DNA of 64,000 nt from Favolaschia claudopus (Eukaryota > Basidiomycota > Agaricomycetes > Agaricales > Mycenaceae), in the NCBI GenBank assembly GCA_037176885.1, contig JAWWNJ010000092.1, positions 186,001 through 250,000 on the forward strand, read 5' to 3'. The notes below the pieces were generated by a model. It searched no databases, was not told the DNA's origin, and saw only the letters and a list, made by a program, of their open reading frames with translations. Position 1 is the first letter of the stretch, and every line of letters begins with the position of its first letter. The translations under genes were made by a program, and so were the position numbers. This document shows, in pieces, positions 44,306 through 55,534 of this stretch.

Positions 44306-46600
44306 CTATTTTTGCGACGGTATACTGTGCAACAACAAAGTCTCCTGGGTATCGCCGTTATTATTCGTTAAAGCCGTCTTTACCATGCCCGCAGCGCGCA
44401 GATTATCTTGTGTTGGATCGTCTACCTGAACCAGCAGCGTCTCAAGCTCCCGGTGATTGCGATATAGCCATATTGAATGGAGGAAGCCCATGCCATCGAG
44501 AGAGGCGCCAGTTTCGTTGCGCCGACTGAAAAGCGAAGAAGGCAGGGACAAGAGTAGAAGGAGAATGGAGGCAATGAAGCCCGAGATCACCTGAAACGAT
44601 TGATCTTCAACAAACAACCTTGCGACGGAGAAGTACACACCGCAATGATGCTCAACTGCACAAGTATCAGTCAGCTGAAAGAGTAACATGCAGAATTGCT
44701 CACGTTGAGACGCGCTTTCAAAGTAAATGTAGTTACCGATATTTTTCCAGGTATCAAATAAGGTCGCTGAAAAATATATTGAAGATTACTGGGAATGCCC
44801 TCGACAGGCACTTGGTCGATAATCGTGGTGGTACCGTTTCCTGAGGAACCCAGCATAAACCCGTGGAAGGCTGGAATATTTCCTACTGCGAAATCAAGTC
44901 CGTCATTGGTGCATGGGACAGAAAGAAAAAAACGAGTTTACAGGCCCAAAACATAGAAGCAATGACGGCCGACAGAGAGTTTTCGAAAATGTGCAGAGAC
45001 ACATTTTTAGGTCTGTCGGTAGGAGAGAACAGGTTCAGCATCTGGTTGAGTTGGCTTGCTCGTGTGTGAGTAGTTTCGAACCAAACAGCCGAAACAAGGA
45101 AACATACAAATCAGCGAGAGAAAGTCTATGATCATCCTGCAGTGACAGAAGGCCAACGTCGCTGGGGGGAATAAAAGTGTACCATAAACCCCACTGCACA
45201 ATCGCGGTTAACTGAGATTCATACTCGTCATCCTCGTAAACTTACAAGGTCTAAGAATGGATTTCCAGACGAGGTGAAATTGGATTGTGCAGATCCCTGC
45301 ATGTCTAATGGGCCGGAATACGGAGCCCAGTTAGATTCGGTCCTATTCAATTCGGGTTTCAGCGACAATAGTGTACGAGCTTGAGCATCCACGACGGCAG
45401 TTTGATTGATCAGTGCTAGAGAGCAGCCCATGACTTGAATAGCCGAAGTGGCGTTACCCAGTGGGGGCGAAAGGGCATATGTTGGGCCGGTTTCCGAATT
45501 TGAGTCGAGGATCGGAATCGTGGTGTAGAAAAGGATTGTGTCTAAAAAAGTCCTATTAATAGGCACAATTATTCCGGGCTCTGCTGACTTCAGTATTGAA
45601 CAAGATGTTTGTATGGGAAAGCTTACGCGTGGGCTCGATAATCTCGTAATACGGCTGAAAAGGGGGCCCCGTAACATTCCAAGCTGAGGTGTTATCGACC
45701 GGCCTGAAGGTCAGGTCTGGAATATAACCGCAGGTGATGTCGAACTTGGTGCCTTTCACCGCAATGTTTCCGAATCCCTCGTTCGGTGCTAGCACTTCGT
45801 ACATTGAGCCGTTGTGGAGTCCAAGGGTCGGTATGTAGCCCTGGAATACAAAAGGCAAGACTGATAGTGGCTGCGGTATAAAATATATCAGGGTTTCGCT
45901 GTAATTGAGATTGAGTTCAGATTGCAGTTTCCAAATGCAAGGACTCAGCGTACTAATCGCCAAAAAAACCATTAGTCTCGTTGGACCAATTATAGCTGGG
46001 GAGTCCTTGGGAGTCGACAAGAACTGGTTGAGTTGCGTTGAAAGCTTCCAATGCGAACAGTGCGGGGGTCGTGACGTGAAGGATCAAGACACACAAAAGA
46101 TACAAGAATGTCGAAAAGACGCCGAAAACTGAAGCCGGAACTGCTTTCTGACTCCAAAGTTGCATAATCGCGGACCCGATCCCAATCCAAGCAACAGCAT
46201 TATCGTGTGTCTCTGTCAATGTTTGGGGCCGTTGTAAGCTGCGTCGCATGGATAGCGTCTGCGTGATGAAAACCAAAGACGCTGAATATAACTGGTTCGA
46301 GTCACCTCCGGTTCGTTCACAGAAGAAGAAAACAACTAACTGTTCCGATTGTGGTTGAGATGGCGGTGATCAAAAATGAAGCAGTCTTTTGGTTTTTCAG
46401 AGAAAAAGTGACTCTGTGCTCCAGTCTCTTCGACCAGACACCAAGGAGAATGACATGGACCAAGATGAGAAGGGAATGCAGAGCCAGAGACAAAAGAGAT
46501 AATGGGTCGAAGTATGGGAACGGGCGTGCCTGCCCTGTACCTAGGCCGGCACCATTAACCGGGCTTGTAGAACGATGCTCCTGCGCTACAAAACTTACGA
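44306..46600 (-). CDS. Multi-pass membrane protein with N-glycosylated outer domain
   Basis: Member of an agaricomycete membrane-protein type that I cannot name. Approximate 5' end; the first exon was not found. N-terminal membrane segments: DPLSLLSLALHSLLILVHV, SFLITAISTTIG and SVFGVFSTFLYLLCVLI. A long outer domain with many N-x-S/T sites follows (FNATQ, NYSET, NGSMYE, WNVTG, INRTF), including GCSLALINQTAVVDAQ. A last helix VISGFIASILLLLLSLPSS precedes a cytosolic tail, DGMGFLHSIWLYRNHREL and LVQVDDPTQDNLRAAGM, ending LLHSIPSQK at 44306. Introns are about 50-70 bp. Function unknown; sensing or wall contact is speculation. Confidence 0.7.
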
Positions 46601-47246
46601 CTGGCAGGCCGCGAGCGACTGGGAAGAAAATTGTCTCGAGATCTGATGGGGGTTGCTGGGTCTTGTTCTCCCAAGGTAACGACGCTCTCGTCTCGATTGG
46701 TGAACCCCAGCGAGGGGACAGCGCGACGATGCATGTAGTAGGCTGCGAAGACGCGAATGAGTCTATATAAATGACTGCAAAAACATCTCAGGCTTGTCTC
46801 GCGACAAGTTGCGCGCTGGTTTTGACGACGGAGACGGTTCGACGTGGTAACCTGAAAGATCATCATGATAGCCGCAATATGTTGTGCATCGTTCAATGCT
46901 TCCAACGCACCAACCACCAGTCGAGCGGGGTGGTGCTGTCCGCCCGGTGCAAATGAATAAAGCCTTCGCCTCGCCTCACCGACTTACCATACTTGACAGT
47001 ACTACGCAGGTTTATACCGGCTCGCCTCAGCTCTCGAATGGCACTTGACGCAGACGACGCGTTGTTTGAGTGTGTTTCGAAGCTCCAAGAGAGCCCAAGT
47101 TGAGTCCAGGACTATAGGTTTGTTACAAGTGACACGCTGAATGTAACACTTGAACTTGCTTCAAACCACAACAATACGCTGGCGTATCTTTGCTTTCCCT
47201 TCAATACTGCACCTCGGCGGTCATTTATATCATTTCTAACAACACT
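46601..47246. other. Divergent promoter region, first exons may be hidden here
   Basis: No complete ORF is supported. The start of the membrane-protein gene (minus) and possibly a signal-peptide exon of the plus-strand gene at 47247 probably lie here. Confidence 0.4.
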
Positions 47247-48684
47247 ATGCGTCTACCCAATCCGCGCCTCGTCGACAGAGTCGACAAAATTGCCAGCATA
47301 CAAGTGGGATGGATCAGTCCTCTGGAGCATGATATATACGGCCCTGGTTCTAGAGTGCTCGCCGAGTGGACTTCGCCCCGGAGGATCGAGTGCCCGTCCT
47401 TTCAGGTCTGTATGGCGTCAGTGGGTGAATGCAGTTCGACTGTACGGCCCGAAGTAACAGAAAGTGCTGGAGTCTATCAGGCAACAGTGTTAGTACAACC
47501 CCCGCTTCACTATCGTTCTACTCATTAAGCGCCGTAGGACGATTCCCGACTCACTCTTTGACGGTTCTTTCTTTCTACAGATGAAAGACGATTCTGGGGC
47601 TGAATCGCGCTCGCCTGTGTTCACTCTATGTCGTGCGTTAGCTTCCTATCTCTGTTCGCCACTCTACTCTGAATACGCATATGCAGCGCAGAGAGCTAGC
47701 AACTCTTCCAATGACTCTGACTCGATCGGTGGAAGCAATCCTCAAGCTCAAGCACCTCTCCGGCCTGTCAATCCCCCTGTCGTTCCAGAACCATCTTCTC
47801 TGTTTCCGAAATTCGCCACTTCTACCTCTATATCATCGCCAACTACGTCCAGTCAAGTCTCTACAGCAACTCCAGCCGAATCGGGCATTCTTTCCGCAAA
47901 AGCTTCAACCCCGCTCGCCGCCTACATCGCGCCTTGTTTCGCAGCACTAGCTATACTTCTACTCGCGGCTGTATTGCTTCTCAGACGCCGACGAAAGAGC
48001 ACTGCAGACTCCCAGCGGTCCGAGAAGACTCCTTCGCGTACCAACAGTTACAAATCCAATGCAAGCGGTAGAAGTCAAGTCAACCTCGCTCTGTGTGCCC
48101 TCTCGCGTCATTATCCATTCAGCGCCGCGTCTCCAAGTGCGAAGAGTAACAAAACCCGCCCTACATCTCTGAATGGAGTTCCGTCCCCAACATATGCGCA
48201 ATGGTCCACTGGCTTGCCATCACCTTCCTACAGTCAAGCCCTGCATCATGATCACCGAGATACACCACGGCTAGCTGCCCAGCTCCAGCCGCCGCACCAA
48301 AACTACGCTGTTCCTACGCTTACAGACCGTCCGCGACGTGACCAGCGGCCATCACTGCCTCCAATTTCCACAACAAGCAGCTTCATGTCTTCGCGAAGCG
48401 ACCCCGCAACACACGCTATCCTGTCCAACTACATCCTTCCCTCGCCGCCGCCCCTCTCGTTATCGTCGTTGTCGCTGGCCTCGCCGCCGCGATGCTTGCT
48501 CCCAGCGCCCCAGCAGCTGCATATGCGGGACTCTACTCATCGAGGGGACGTCACGTCCGGTAGCCCACTAGGAGGAAGCCCGCAAGGCGAAATGGATGGT
48601 CGTGGGGGTCGTGGTGTTGGCGACGGGGAATTGTACGACCGCATAGCGAGTAAACTTAGCGTGTATCGTCCGCGTCGAACCTGA
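47247..48684 (+). CDS. Type I membrane protein with Ser/Thr-rich stalk
   Basis: The visible start is ATG 47247 (MRLPNPRLVDRVDKIASIQV), but no signal peptide precedes the outer domain, so an upstream exon is possible. The outer domain has VGWISPLEHDIYGPGSRVLAEW and CPSFQVCM. An intron follows near 47490-47580, then MKDDSGAESRSPVFTL. A Ser/Thr/Pro stalk (TSSQVSTATPAESG) leads to one membrane helix, YIAPCFAALAILLLAAVLLL, a basic stop-transfer RRRRK and a disordered cytosolic tail (Pro/Ser/Arg-rich) ending SVYRPRRT. The layout resembles fungal wall-stress sensors and related basidiomycete surface proteins. No specific family is claimed. Confidence 0.65.
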
Positions 48685-49101
48685 TCGATGTCCCGATTTT
48701 CCGTTTGATGTATCCCAAAGAAGTTTTTGTACTGTGATGTAATATTCGCATTCTGACCTACCGGGGAATTCAGTTGATTTCTGAAGCGAGTGTAAGGGAA
48801 AAAAAAGATGCTCTCTGGAGTAGATCTAGAGTAAATGTTGTAGCTAGATTTTCTAGGTGATCTCAGGAGCAGTATACTCGCTGTCCCTGCCTCCCCTGAC
48901 CAGACAACGTGCGAGTCACAAAGTACGCAGATAGTGGTTATACAACTGGTCATTGCCGTAACATATACACAACACGGGGCAGAAATACAACTTTAGTAGC
49001 CTAGAAAACCAAATTACCACCCAAAGTCATTGCAAGTATTCATACACGATAAACTAACGAGTTCGCATTAGAAAAAGGCAAACGAAAGCAAGCCAATGAA
49101 A
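48685..49101. other. Intergenic between convergent genes
   Basis: 417 bp, AT-rich 3' flanks of both neighbours. No gene seen. Confidence 0.5.
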
Positions 49102-51416
49102 TCAACACACCTTCTCGTACGGCTCTCGCGGCGGCTGCCCAAACCTCGGTAACGATGCAGGCAATTCAGGCCTATCGATATACGGCACCTCCATCCCCAT
49201 GTGATCGCGATACCCCACCGTCTCGGCGGGATATTCCTTCAGCTCGTCGGGATACGAGCTCACAACGGGGGCGTACACAACAAAGCCATCTACCGTCAAA
49301 TGATCGCCGCGCCGATTCCAGAATCCCTTCCGTACAGCGGCACGATATGAGGACGGGGGCGTACGCTGCACCGGGAGCCCCATGCTCGGATGCCGCGTCC
49401 ACTCTTGCGGGGGGTCGGGGAGCGGATTGGAGCGCGGGGGAGTCACGGTCAATTGCGGGCCAGGGGTTGCGGGGGACGTGTGTCGAGAGCGGCGTTGAGA
49501 CTCCTGGGCTTGGGGTGGGGATTGATGCGGAGAGCGGCGATTGGGATCGCCACTCGAACCCTCGGGAATTGCGCTGAGCGACGAGGACGCAGGGACGGTG
49601 GGGACTGAGGAGTGAGCTCTCAATGCACGACTGCTATGCTTGTGATGCCGCTGCTCATTCACCGGTAAAAGGAGCGGGCTTAGTATGCTCGCAGGCTCCT
49701 CAACAAAACTCCCAACGCTCGTTATGGAGCCGCCGGTGGACTGAGCGGTGAGAGGTTGCGGCAGAGACGAATGCCGCGAGAGGGCGTTCGGCATCGGCTG
49801 CGTAGAAAGCTGCTCCATGCGGCTCGTGAGCTGCGCTGCATCAAACGAGTTGCGCGACGTGGGGGGGCCGTAAAGCGGCTGCGGGGGCGGCGACGGCCCC
49901 ACGCTCGAGCTACGGCTCTTGTAATGCTGCGGGGTGCGCACGATGTTCGACGAGAAGGTCGGCTGGAGGTCGCGGGATGCGGTGAAGGTTTCAGGCTGAT
50001 AGGCGCTGCTGCGCTGGTATTGGCGCGGTCGATCTAAAGGTCGATCCAAGGGAGGAAGGGTATCGGTGGAGGACGAGGGTCGGACATCGGCGGGGGGCTC
50101 GGACGAATGTCGGGTGGGCAAAGTGTTGCGGTGCTGAGTGGGGGGCGCCGGCTCTGTTCTCTCTCGTTGCTGGGGGGGCCGGGGTGGTTGGCTTCCGTAA
50201 CCGTGGGGAGACGTAAGTATTTGCGCACCAGGGGGCGGGGAAGGCATTCGCGGGGGCGACAGCGGCATTGTTGTGATTGGCGCCGCTGCGGGTGCACTGT
50301 GCGGGGGAACAGCAGCAGACGGCGAAGGAGCTTGGGATGTACGACGAGTTGGCGTTGAATGCTGGTCGGCCGATGGGGGTGCGGCCGTCTGCAATGTCGA
50401 TGCTTGTGCTGGACGGCGGCTGGATGCGGGTTCAGCCGCTTGATTGTCAGTGCTACTGGGACCTGCGTCGGGGTTTAGATCGCGAGGATTCCAAATCCAT
50501 GGCGTAGCGGCAGCTAAACCTTCCTCGTTCGAGGGTCCGTATAATTGATCTCTGTGAAAATGTTAACATCTGTTGGGAAATGTAACAGGCATAGACGCGG
50601 GATCGGCGATGGGACAGACACGGTATACGATACGGTCACACTGATGGCACGCACAGTCCACAATGGCTCACAGCCACTTTATCCACAGCTTATACGCGAC
50701 CTTCTAAACATACATATCCATGAACGTTCGAAGGAAACAAAGAGGTCGCAATATAAGCCGCGTGTCAGTGGGCTCGCGCGCATTGTAGTTCAGGGTGCAT
50801 AGGCCATGAGGCGTGGCGCTTGTTTTATCTACACTCTGGAAGACGGGCGACTAAGGCGTCAAAATGTGAGTAAATAATCGTCTTGAAGACTGGACATATC
50901 ACTCACCTCTGGAGGCAACCGTATAGGTCGAATCACGGTTCTAAACGGCTTCGAGCACCGTACCGACATAAGCTGCTTTGCACTCAAATCGCCAATTTTT
51001 CATGGCCGTATTCGTACGAACTCGTAGACGCGTCGCCGATCCCTAGTCCTGCCATGAATTACACACCTTGGAACCATATTCGTTAAACCCAACGGGTTGT
51101 CTACGAGCCTCGTGGCGAGATACTCAGCACTCGGGGGACGCGGTTGACGCTTGTACGGATTATGTGCAGCATTTGCTGCCATATGTTGCTGCATAGCTGC
51201 CCATTCCTGCTGTCGCTGCTGATGCCAGGCCTGGCTCGGAACCCAACCCTGGGAGCTTGTACCGGCCCATTTGGATGATGGGTTATACGCGGGGTTCATG
51301 ACCCAGCTGCCGTTCTGCCAGTCTTGCTGGTTGACGCGAATATGCGAGGGCTTGGGCGGTGGCCCATTGTAAGGCATGTGGGGGTAGTTGTAGCTTCTTT
51401 GAGCATAGTAAGCCAT
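49102..51416 (-). CDS. Large disordered Pro/Ser-rich protein, unknown function
   Basis: From MAYYAQRSYNYPHMPYNGPP (51416) through VDNPLGLTNMVP, a short conserved exon SAKQLMSVRCSKPFRTVIRP (51000-50900), and a last exon of over 430 residues to YEKVC (49102). The last exon is mostly low-complexity Pro/Ser/Arg/Gln, then a conserved folded-looking end: GFWNRRGDHLTVDGFVVYAP, YPDELKEYP, PYIDRPELPASLPRFG. The Trp/Gln/Tyr-rich N-terminus and the conserved C-terminus suggest an RNA- or membrane-associated scaffold, but I do not recognise it. Conservation at both ends, with a disordered middle, supports a real gene. Confidence 0.7.
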
Positions 51417-52980
51417 ATCCTATGAACCAATCAGATACACTGCGACCAGATATAGCACTTCCACGTACAGCACTGAACCGATCGTTAGGAACTTAACGGT
51501 GAGACGCGTCGAACGGAAGCAAAATTGAAGGAATAAAGGTAGAAATGAGGAAGATGGGGGAGGATAAGGAGATCTAGTGGGCGCCAAAAGAATTGGGGTG
51601 GATGAGGGGGTATAGAGCCGAAGTCTGGGATTCCTTTGCTCTTATTCTGGCAAATGTCATGAGAATCGGCCACTTCGCCGTCAAACAACAAGTTTGGGCT
51701 GTGCGGAAAGCCGTGACCGCCGGTGACAATTGTCACATCTACTCTTGTCCTCCTCCTCCATCTGCATTCTACTCTTTTGTACCAGAGAGCAACCTTGTAT
51801 TGTATCTGTTCAACACTCTGTTTTCCTTGTCATCGTCCTTGTTATCTCAGCTGCTATGCGACCCAAAATTCCTGGCTCCCTTTGGCTACCGGGTCGCGTT
51901 TTGTGACTGGTGAAGGTGTATCGTCTTCTGTGGCAATACTCGAACAATGACACGGAGCAGAGACCGCTAGTTCGCAAATCACTGCGGGATCCTCGGCGTG
52001 TCGCGGTCCTGTCTGACTCCGGCCGCTGCGGATAGCTCAAAGGCACTGCTAATTCCGTGACCTCGCGCTCCGATGGTCCTTTGCTCCCTCCGTCGGCAAA
52101 GCAAAGGACTGTCCTACAGTATTTATCATCATTTTCTCTCTCTCTCTCTTGCATCTTAGCGGTTTGGAATCTCCCATCCCGGTGCTTTTGGTTCTCGTTT
52201 AGCGTCACCCGTGCAGTCATCAGAACTCATCTCTGACTCCGAACTCCAATTTCTGGAAACCCAGGAATCAGTCTAATCGATAAGCAGCTACTGACGGAAA
52301 TGTACTGGCCCCACAGTAACGAACGACATGCCACTGGATTGACCTCATAGTGGGGGTCGATCCATTTCGTGGCTTCATTAGTCGGTTCGAGGTGCATGTG
52401 GGTCCACCGCAAATCATCGTGACGTTTGCCGCTTCATCCCCGCTGCCTCGTGTTCATCGCAAACTCCGTTCGAGGCGATGTGAGGTGACAAGTTCCGCCA
52501 TGATGAGCTCGGTCCGTTCGGATAATTGGACCCTGCTGTACATCTACAAACTACGAAGCTTGCGAGTCTTGTCAACCCCAGCGTAAGATTGTCCGCTTCA
52601 AAACCCCTGCACCTATGTCTGTTGATGCCACGTTGGTGTTCCCCGGTGAAGCGATTCGGTGGCTACCTATGGAGTCGAAGCGAAGGCTCAAAAGCTCGTG
52701 CCAGATTTTAGTAATGGCTGCTACTGCCGCGTTTCGTCGAAGAAGATGACACGTCTTCGAGACCCATGAAACTACGCCAGAGAATCTAAGCCCACCACCA
52801 CATCTCCATCATCGATTCGTATACGAGTAATCGTAAGGGATGATGTCCTTCGGCGCCTGGTTCCAACTTTCGCCACAAGAATTCGGGGCTCACAGCGCTT
52901 TGCAATACTCCGGAGACCATTCAGGGCGGGAGTCATATCCAGCACTGTATTCTCAATCGATCAAGCCCGTCACTAGTCAC
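51417..52980. other. Gene-poor stretch with a TC microsatellite
   Basis: Promoter side of the preceding minus-strand gene, then sequence with only short ORFs on both strands. A TTTTCTCTCTCTCTCTC run lies near 52133-52150. Nothing else recognisable. Confidence 0.45.
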
Positions 52981-53274
52981 CTAAATCTCCCGCACTATGA
53001 TATTACCAGGAGCGGAACACTGTGATGGTCGAGTCATCGCACGGGTATCATCGATGTAGGGTATCATCTCGTTGTCAAACTTGTAGAGCCCGAGTGGAAT
53101 CATGGTATCGATACTCTGCCATACACTCTCGAAATTCGCGCAGGGCGCGCAAACTTGAAGCTGAACAACTATGTCCTGCAGCTGGCGCGCCACGTTTCCT
53201 TCCTGCTCCGCCGTCGAAAAATCCTGGACAGTACCCTCACGCATTTCGTGGTCGTCTGGAATGGCTAATAGCAC
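52981..53274 (-). CDS. Possible small unknown protein
   Basis: A 97-codon frame, MLLAIPDDHEMREGTVQDFS ... SAPGNIIVREI, of globular-looking composition (VARQLQDIVVQLQVCAPCAN). No family recognised. A plus-strand frame overlaps it (53022-53426) and also looks plausible near its end (DNDVWQRDFYSVLEVTSY). At most one is real; neither has splice or context support. Confidence 0.22.
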   Translation of the reverse strand: MLLAIPDDHEMREGTVQDFSTAEQEGNVARQLQDIVVQLQVCAPCANFESVWQSIDTMIPLGLYKFDNEMIPYIDDTRAMTRPSQCSAPGNIIVREI

Positions 53275-53426
53275 CTTGGATCTCAGCTGATAACGACGTG
53301 TGGCAGAGGGATTTTTACTCTGTTCTCGAGGTCACGTCGTATGCCTTGCGTTGGGTGTATGCCCTCGGGAGGATTACGCCGCTTGATCGCAAGTTGAGGT
53401 TCGAGGTGAGTCCAAACGCGCATTGA

Positions 53427-54281
53427 AAAATGCGTTCATTGCGCAGCCGCTCGTGGGTCCGGACGGGATGATCAGCAAGGGAGAAGTTAGAACCCTGTTG
53501 TTTGGTTTTCTCGCAAGCGTCCGGATCCGTACCTATGAGTGACTGGGATTTTTCTTTGATATGGATAGCGCTCGTTGTGATTAGAGGTACTCCGCAATGC
53601 AGCAGAGAAAATGAAATTGAACTTGGTAGTTTTGTTGCTCGTGCCAGAGCTACATGTTACGACCTTCACAGCGACTCTCCCCGGCAATCCAAGACAAGTT
53701 TCGAATAATTTTTTGTCCCTAAGTTTTGCATTCAGAGTTGAAATTCAAATTGTTTGACATCCTGCTCACACGTCTCCAACTTTATTTCATAAGAAAAAAA
53801 CGCGGGCAAACTTGTAGTCATATCTCTGACACAGGCTTCAGATACTGAATAACTAGTGTATGCCCACCTGCAAGCAAAAGCGCATCGTCCGAGGAGAGGC
53901 TGGGAAGCCCACTTGAACGTTGTGTGGTTGGTTTATGAACAAAAAGAAATAAGTAATTATTGCGGCCAAGCTGCGGCGAAAACAAAAATAATGCGCGGCT
54001 CAAATTCAGTCCTTGTTATAATACGTATCACATTGAGGGAATGGTTCTGCTGATCTTGCTGTTATGTAATGCTAATATCAAACCGGAATTGATTTGATTT
54101 GATCCATTCTGAGAAAATGACGGGTAAAAAAGTCTAGCGAGAGCGGAGTTGGTAGCACATGGTATGATTGTCTCCGGAAGGTCCTGGCTGGGCAGAGTCA
54201 ACCTTCAAATTACAGTAGAGCGGAGTCCACATCGTGACACGACAGAAATAAGTTCGTGGCTCGCGCACTGCGGCAGCCTAA
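53427..54281. other. Intergenic, no gene seen
   Basis: AT-richer sequence with only short ORFs and no recognised repeat or RNA gene. Confidence 0.45.
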
Positions 54282-55067
54282 TCAATGAATTTTGGGTCGG
54301 CGATACCACGTTGAAAGTGAATTAAGGGAGACACGAAAGGTTCGAGTCCTGAGTTTGTGGACCCACACGGACCCATCAGTCATGCACAGCCGCAGATTGA
54401 GATCGATATCAAAGAGGTGATGTAATGGCCGTTTTGTCACGTTCAAGAGCAACTCAAGAACTTGAAGAAAGAAAGGCGGAAAGGCGCGAGGGGAGCTTGA
54501 GATTAGGAGGACGGATGGATACGAGGGTTTGGAGTGAGGAACAAGTGGATTTTGGGGTGTGCTGTCTTTGCAAGGATGCGATGTCTGTTGGAATGGTGTT
54601 GTTGAGCTGCACCAGACTCGAAGGCGACCAAGGTCAGCGTTTGAGCAAACTGGATTGCCTATGTCGACTCGGCCCGGTGCAAGTGCGTATGTATTCGCAA
54701 GCCCCTCTGATCGCCTCACGACTTCATGTGCGATGGCGGTGCCGATGGATGTGAGTGTCGTGTTTTTGTGCGTACTGGTGAGCGGCGAATACGAAAAAGG
54801 AACGGGATGAGCGAAATTGACGTGGGGAGGAAGCACTCTGGGGATCATTCCTATTCGGCAACTCAAGCGAGGTGAGTGAGTGCCAGTGGTCGGTCCAGCC
54901 AATATATACGATTCCTTGGGCAACGCTGAATCATGTAAATTTATTTTGGTTTGACGCGCAACTCGCAAGACCGCCCTTGAGAGATGCAAGAACGCAGAGC
55001 TGGCATAGGTGTAAACAGCACAATCCAGGATTTCAAGGCTAGTGAACGAGTTCAGAGAACCGCGCAT
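54282..55067 (-). CDS. Uninterrupted 261-codon frame, unknown
   Basis: MRGSLNSFTSLEILDCAVYT ... TWYRRPKIH. It is unusually long for an intron-free frame in this gene-poor stretch, but rich in Ser/Leu/Pro/Arg/Thr with no domain, signal peptide or homologue that I recognise. It may be chance or a remnant. It is listed because of its length only. Confidence 0.25.
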   Translation of the reverse strand: MRGSLNSFTSLEILDCAVYTYASSAFLHLSRAVLRVARQTKINLHDSALPKESYILAGPTTGTHSPRLSCRIGMIPRVLPPHVNFAHPVPFSYSPLTSTHKNTTLTSIGTAIAHEVVRRSEGLANTYALAPGRVDIGNPVCSNADLGRLRVWCSSTTPFQQTSHPCKDSTPQNPLVPHSKPSYPSVLLISSSPRAFPPFFLQVLELLLNVTKRPLHHLFDIDLNLRLCMTDGSVWVHKLRTRTFRVSLNSLSTWYRRPKIH

Positions 55068-55534
55068 GATCTGCCACCAATATAATGACTTGGATAGGTC
55101 GACTCAGAGACGGAGAAGATCAGCGCCCGGACAACGCCGGCACATATCTGGAAAATGAATGCCGGCAGGACTGTTGGTAATCTGATGTCGGGGAATTCAA
55201 AGTGGAGGAAAACAGTCAGACAGCAGGGCACAGGGCAACGAGGGGTCCTTCTGACGAGTGCAAAGAACGGCGCGAGACGAGAAGACGAGTTGGATCGCAA
55301 TGAATCGAGATTAGATATCAAGTGCGTAAATCGATAAACTGTGGGGATGGAGACGCGGAGGTCGCCGTCGGTGTCAGCTGAGGGTGGGAGATGGGTAGAT
55401 AGGCAAGAGTTAGTCTATACGGAACCGGAGAACCGCCCAGTGAAGATGGGAGGAGACAACAGCCCTTGATGCCAAAACAAACATCAACAACTTATCCTTG
55501 CCAGCTTCCGCCTTAGCTCGTTGTGGCCATTGCC
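55068..55534. other. Upstream region of the LARP gene
   Basis: Purine-rich until about 55450, then leader sequence. No gene supported. Confidence 0.45.

Noticed and set aside
49155..50358. Plus-strand frames opposite the disordered Pro/Ser-rich gene
   Set aside because: Arg/Gly-rich shadows of the GC-rich minus-strand gene.
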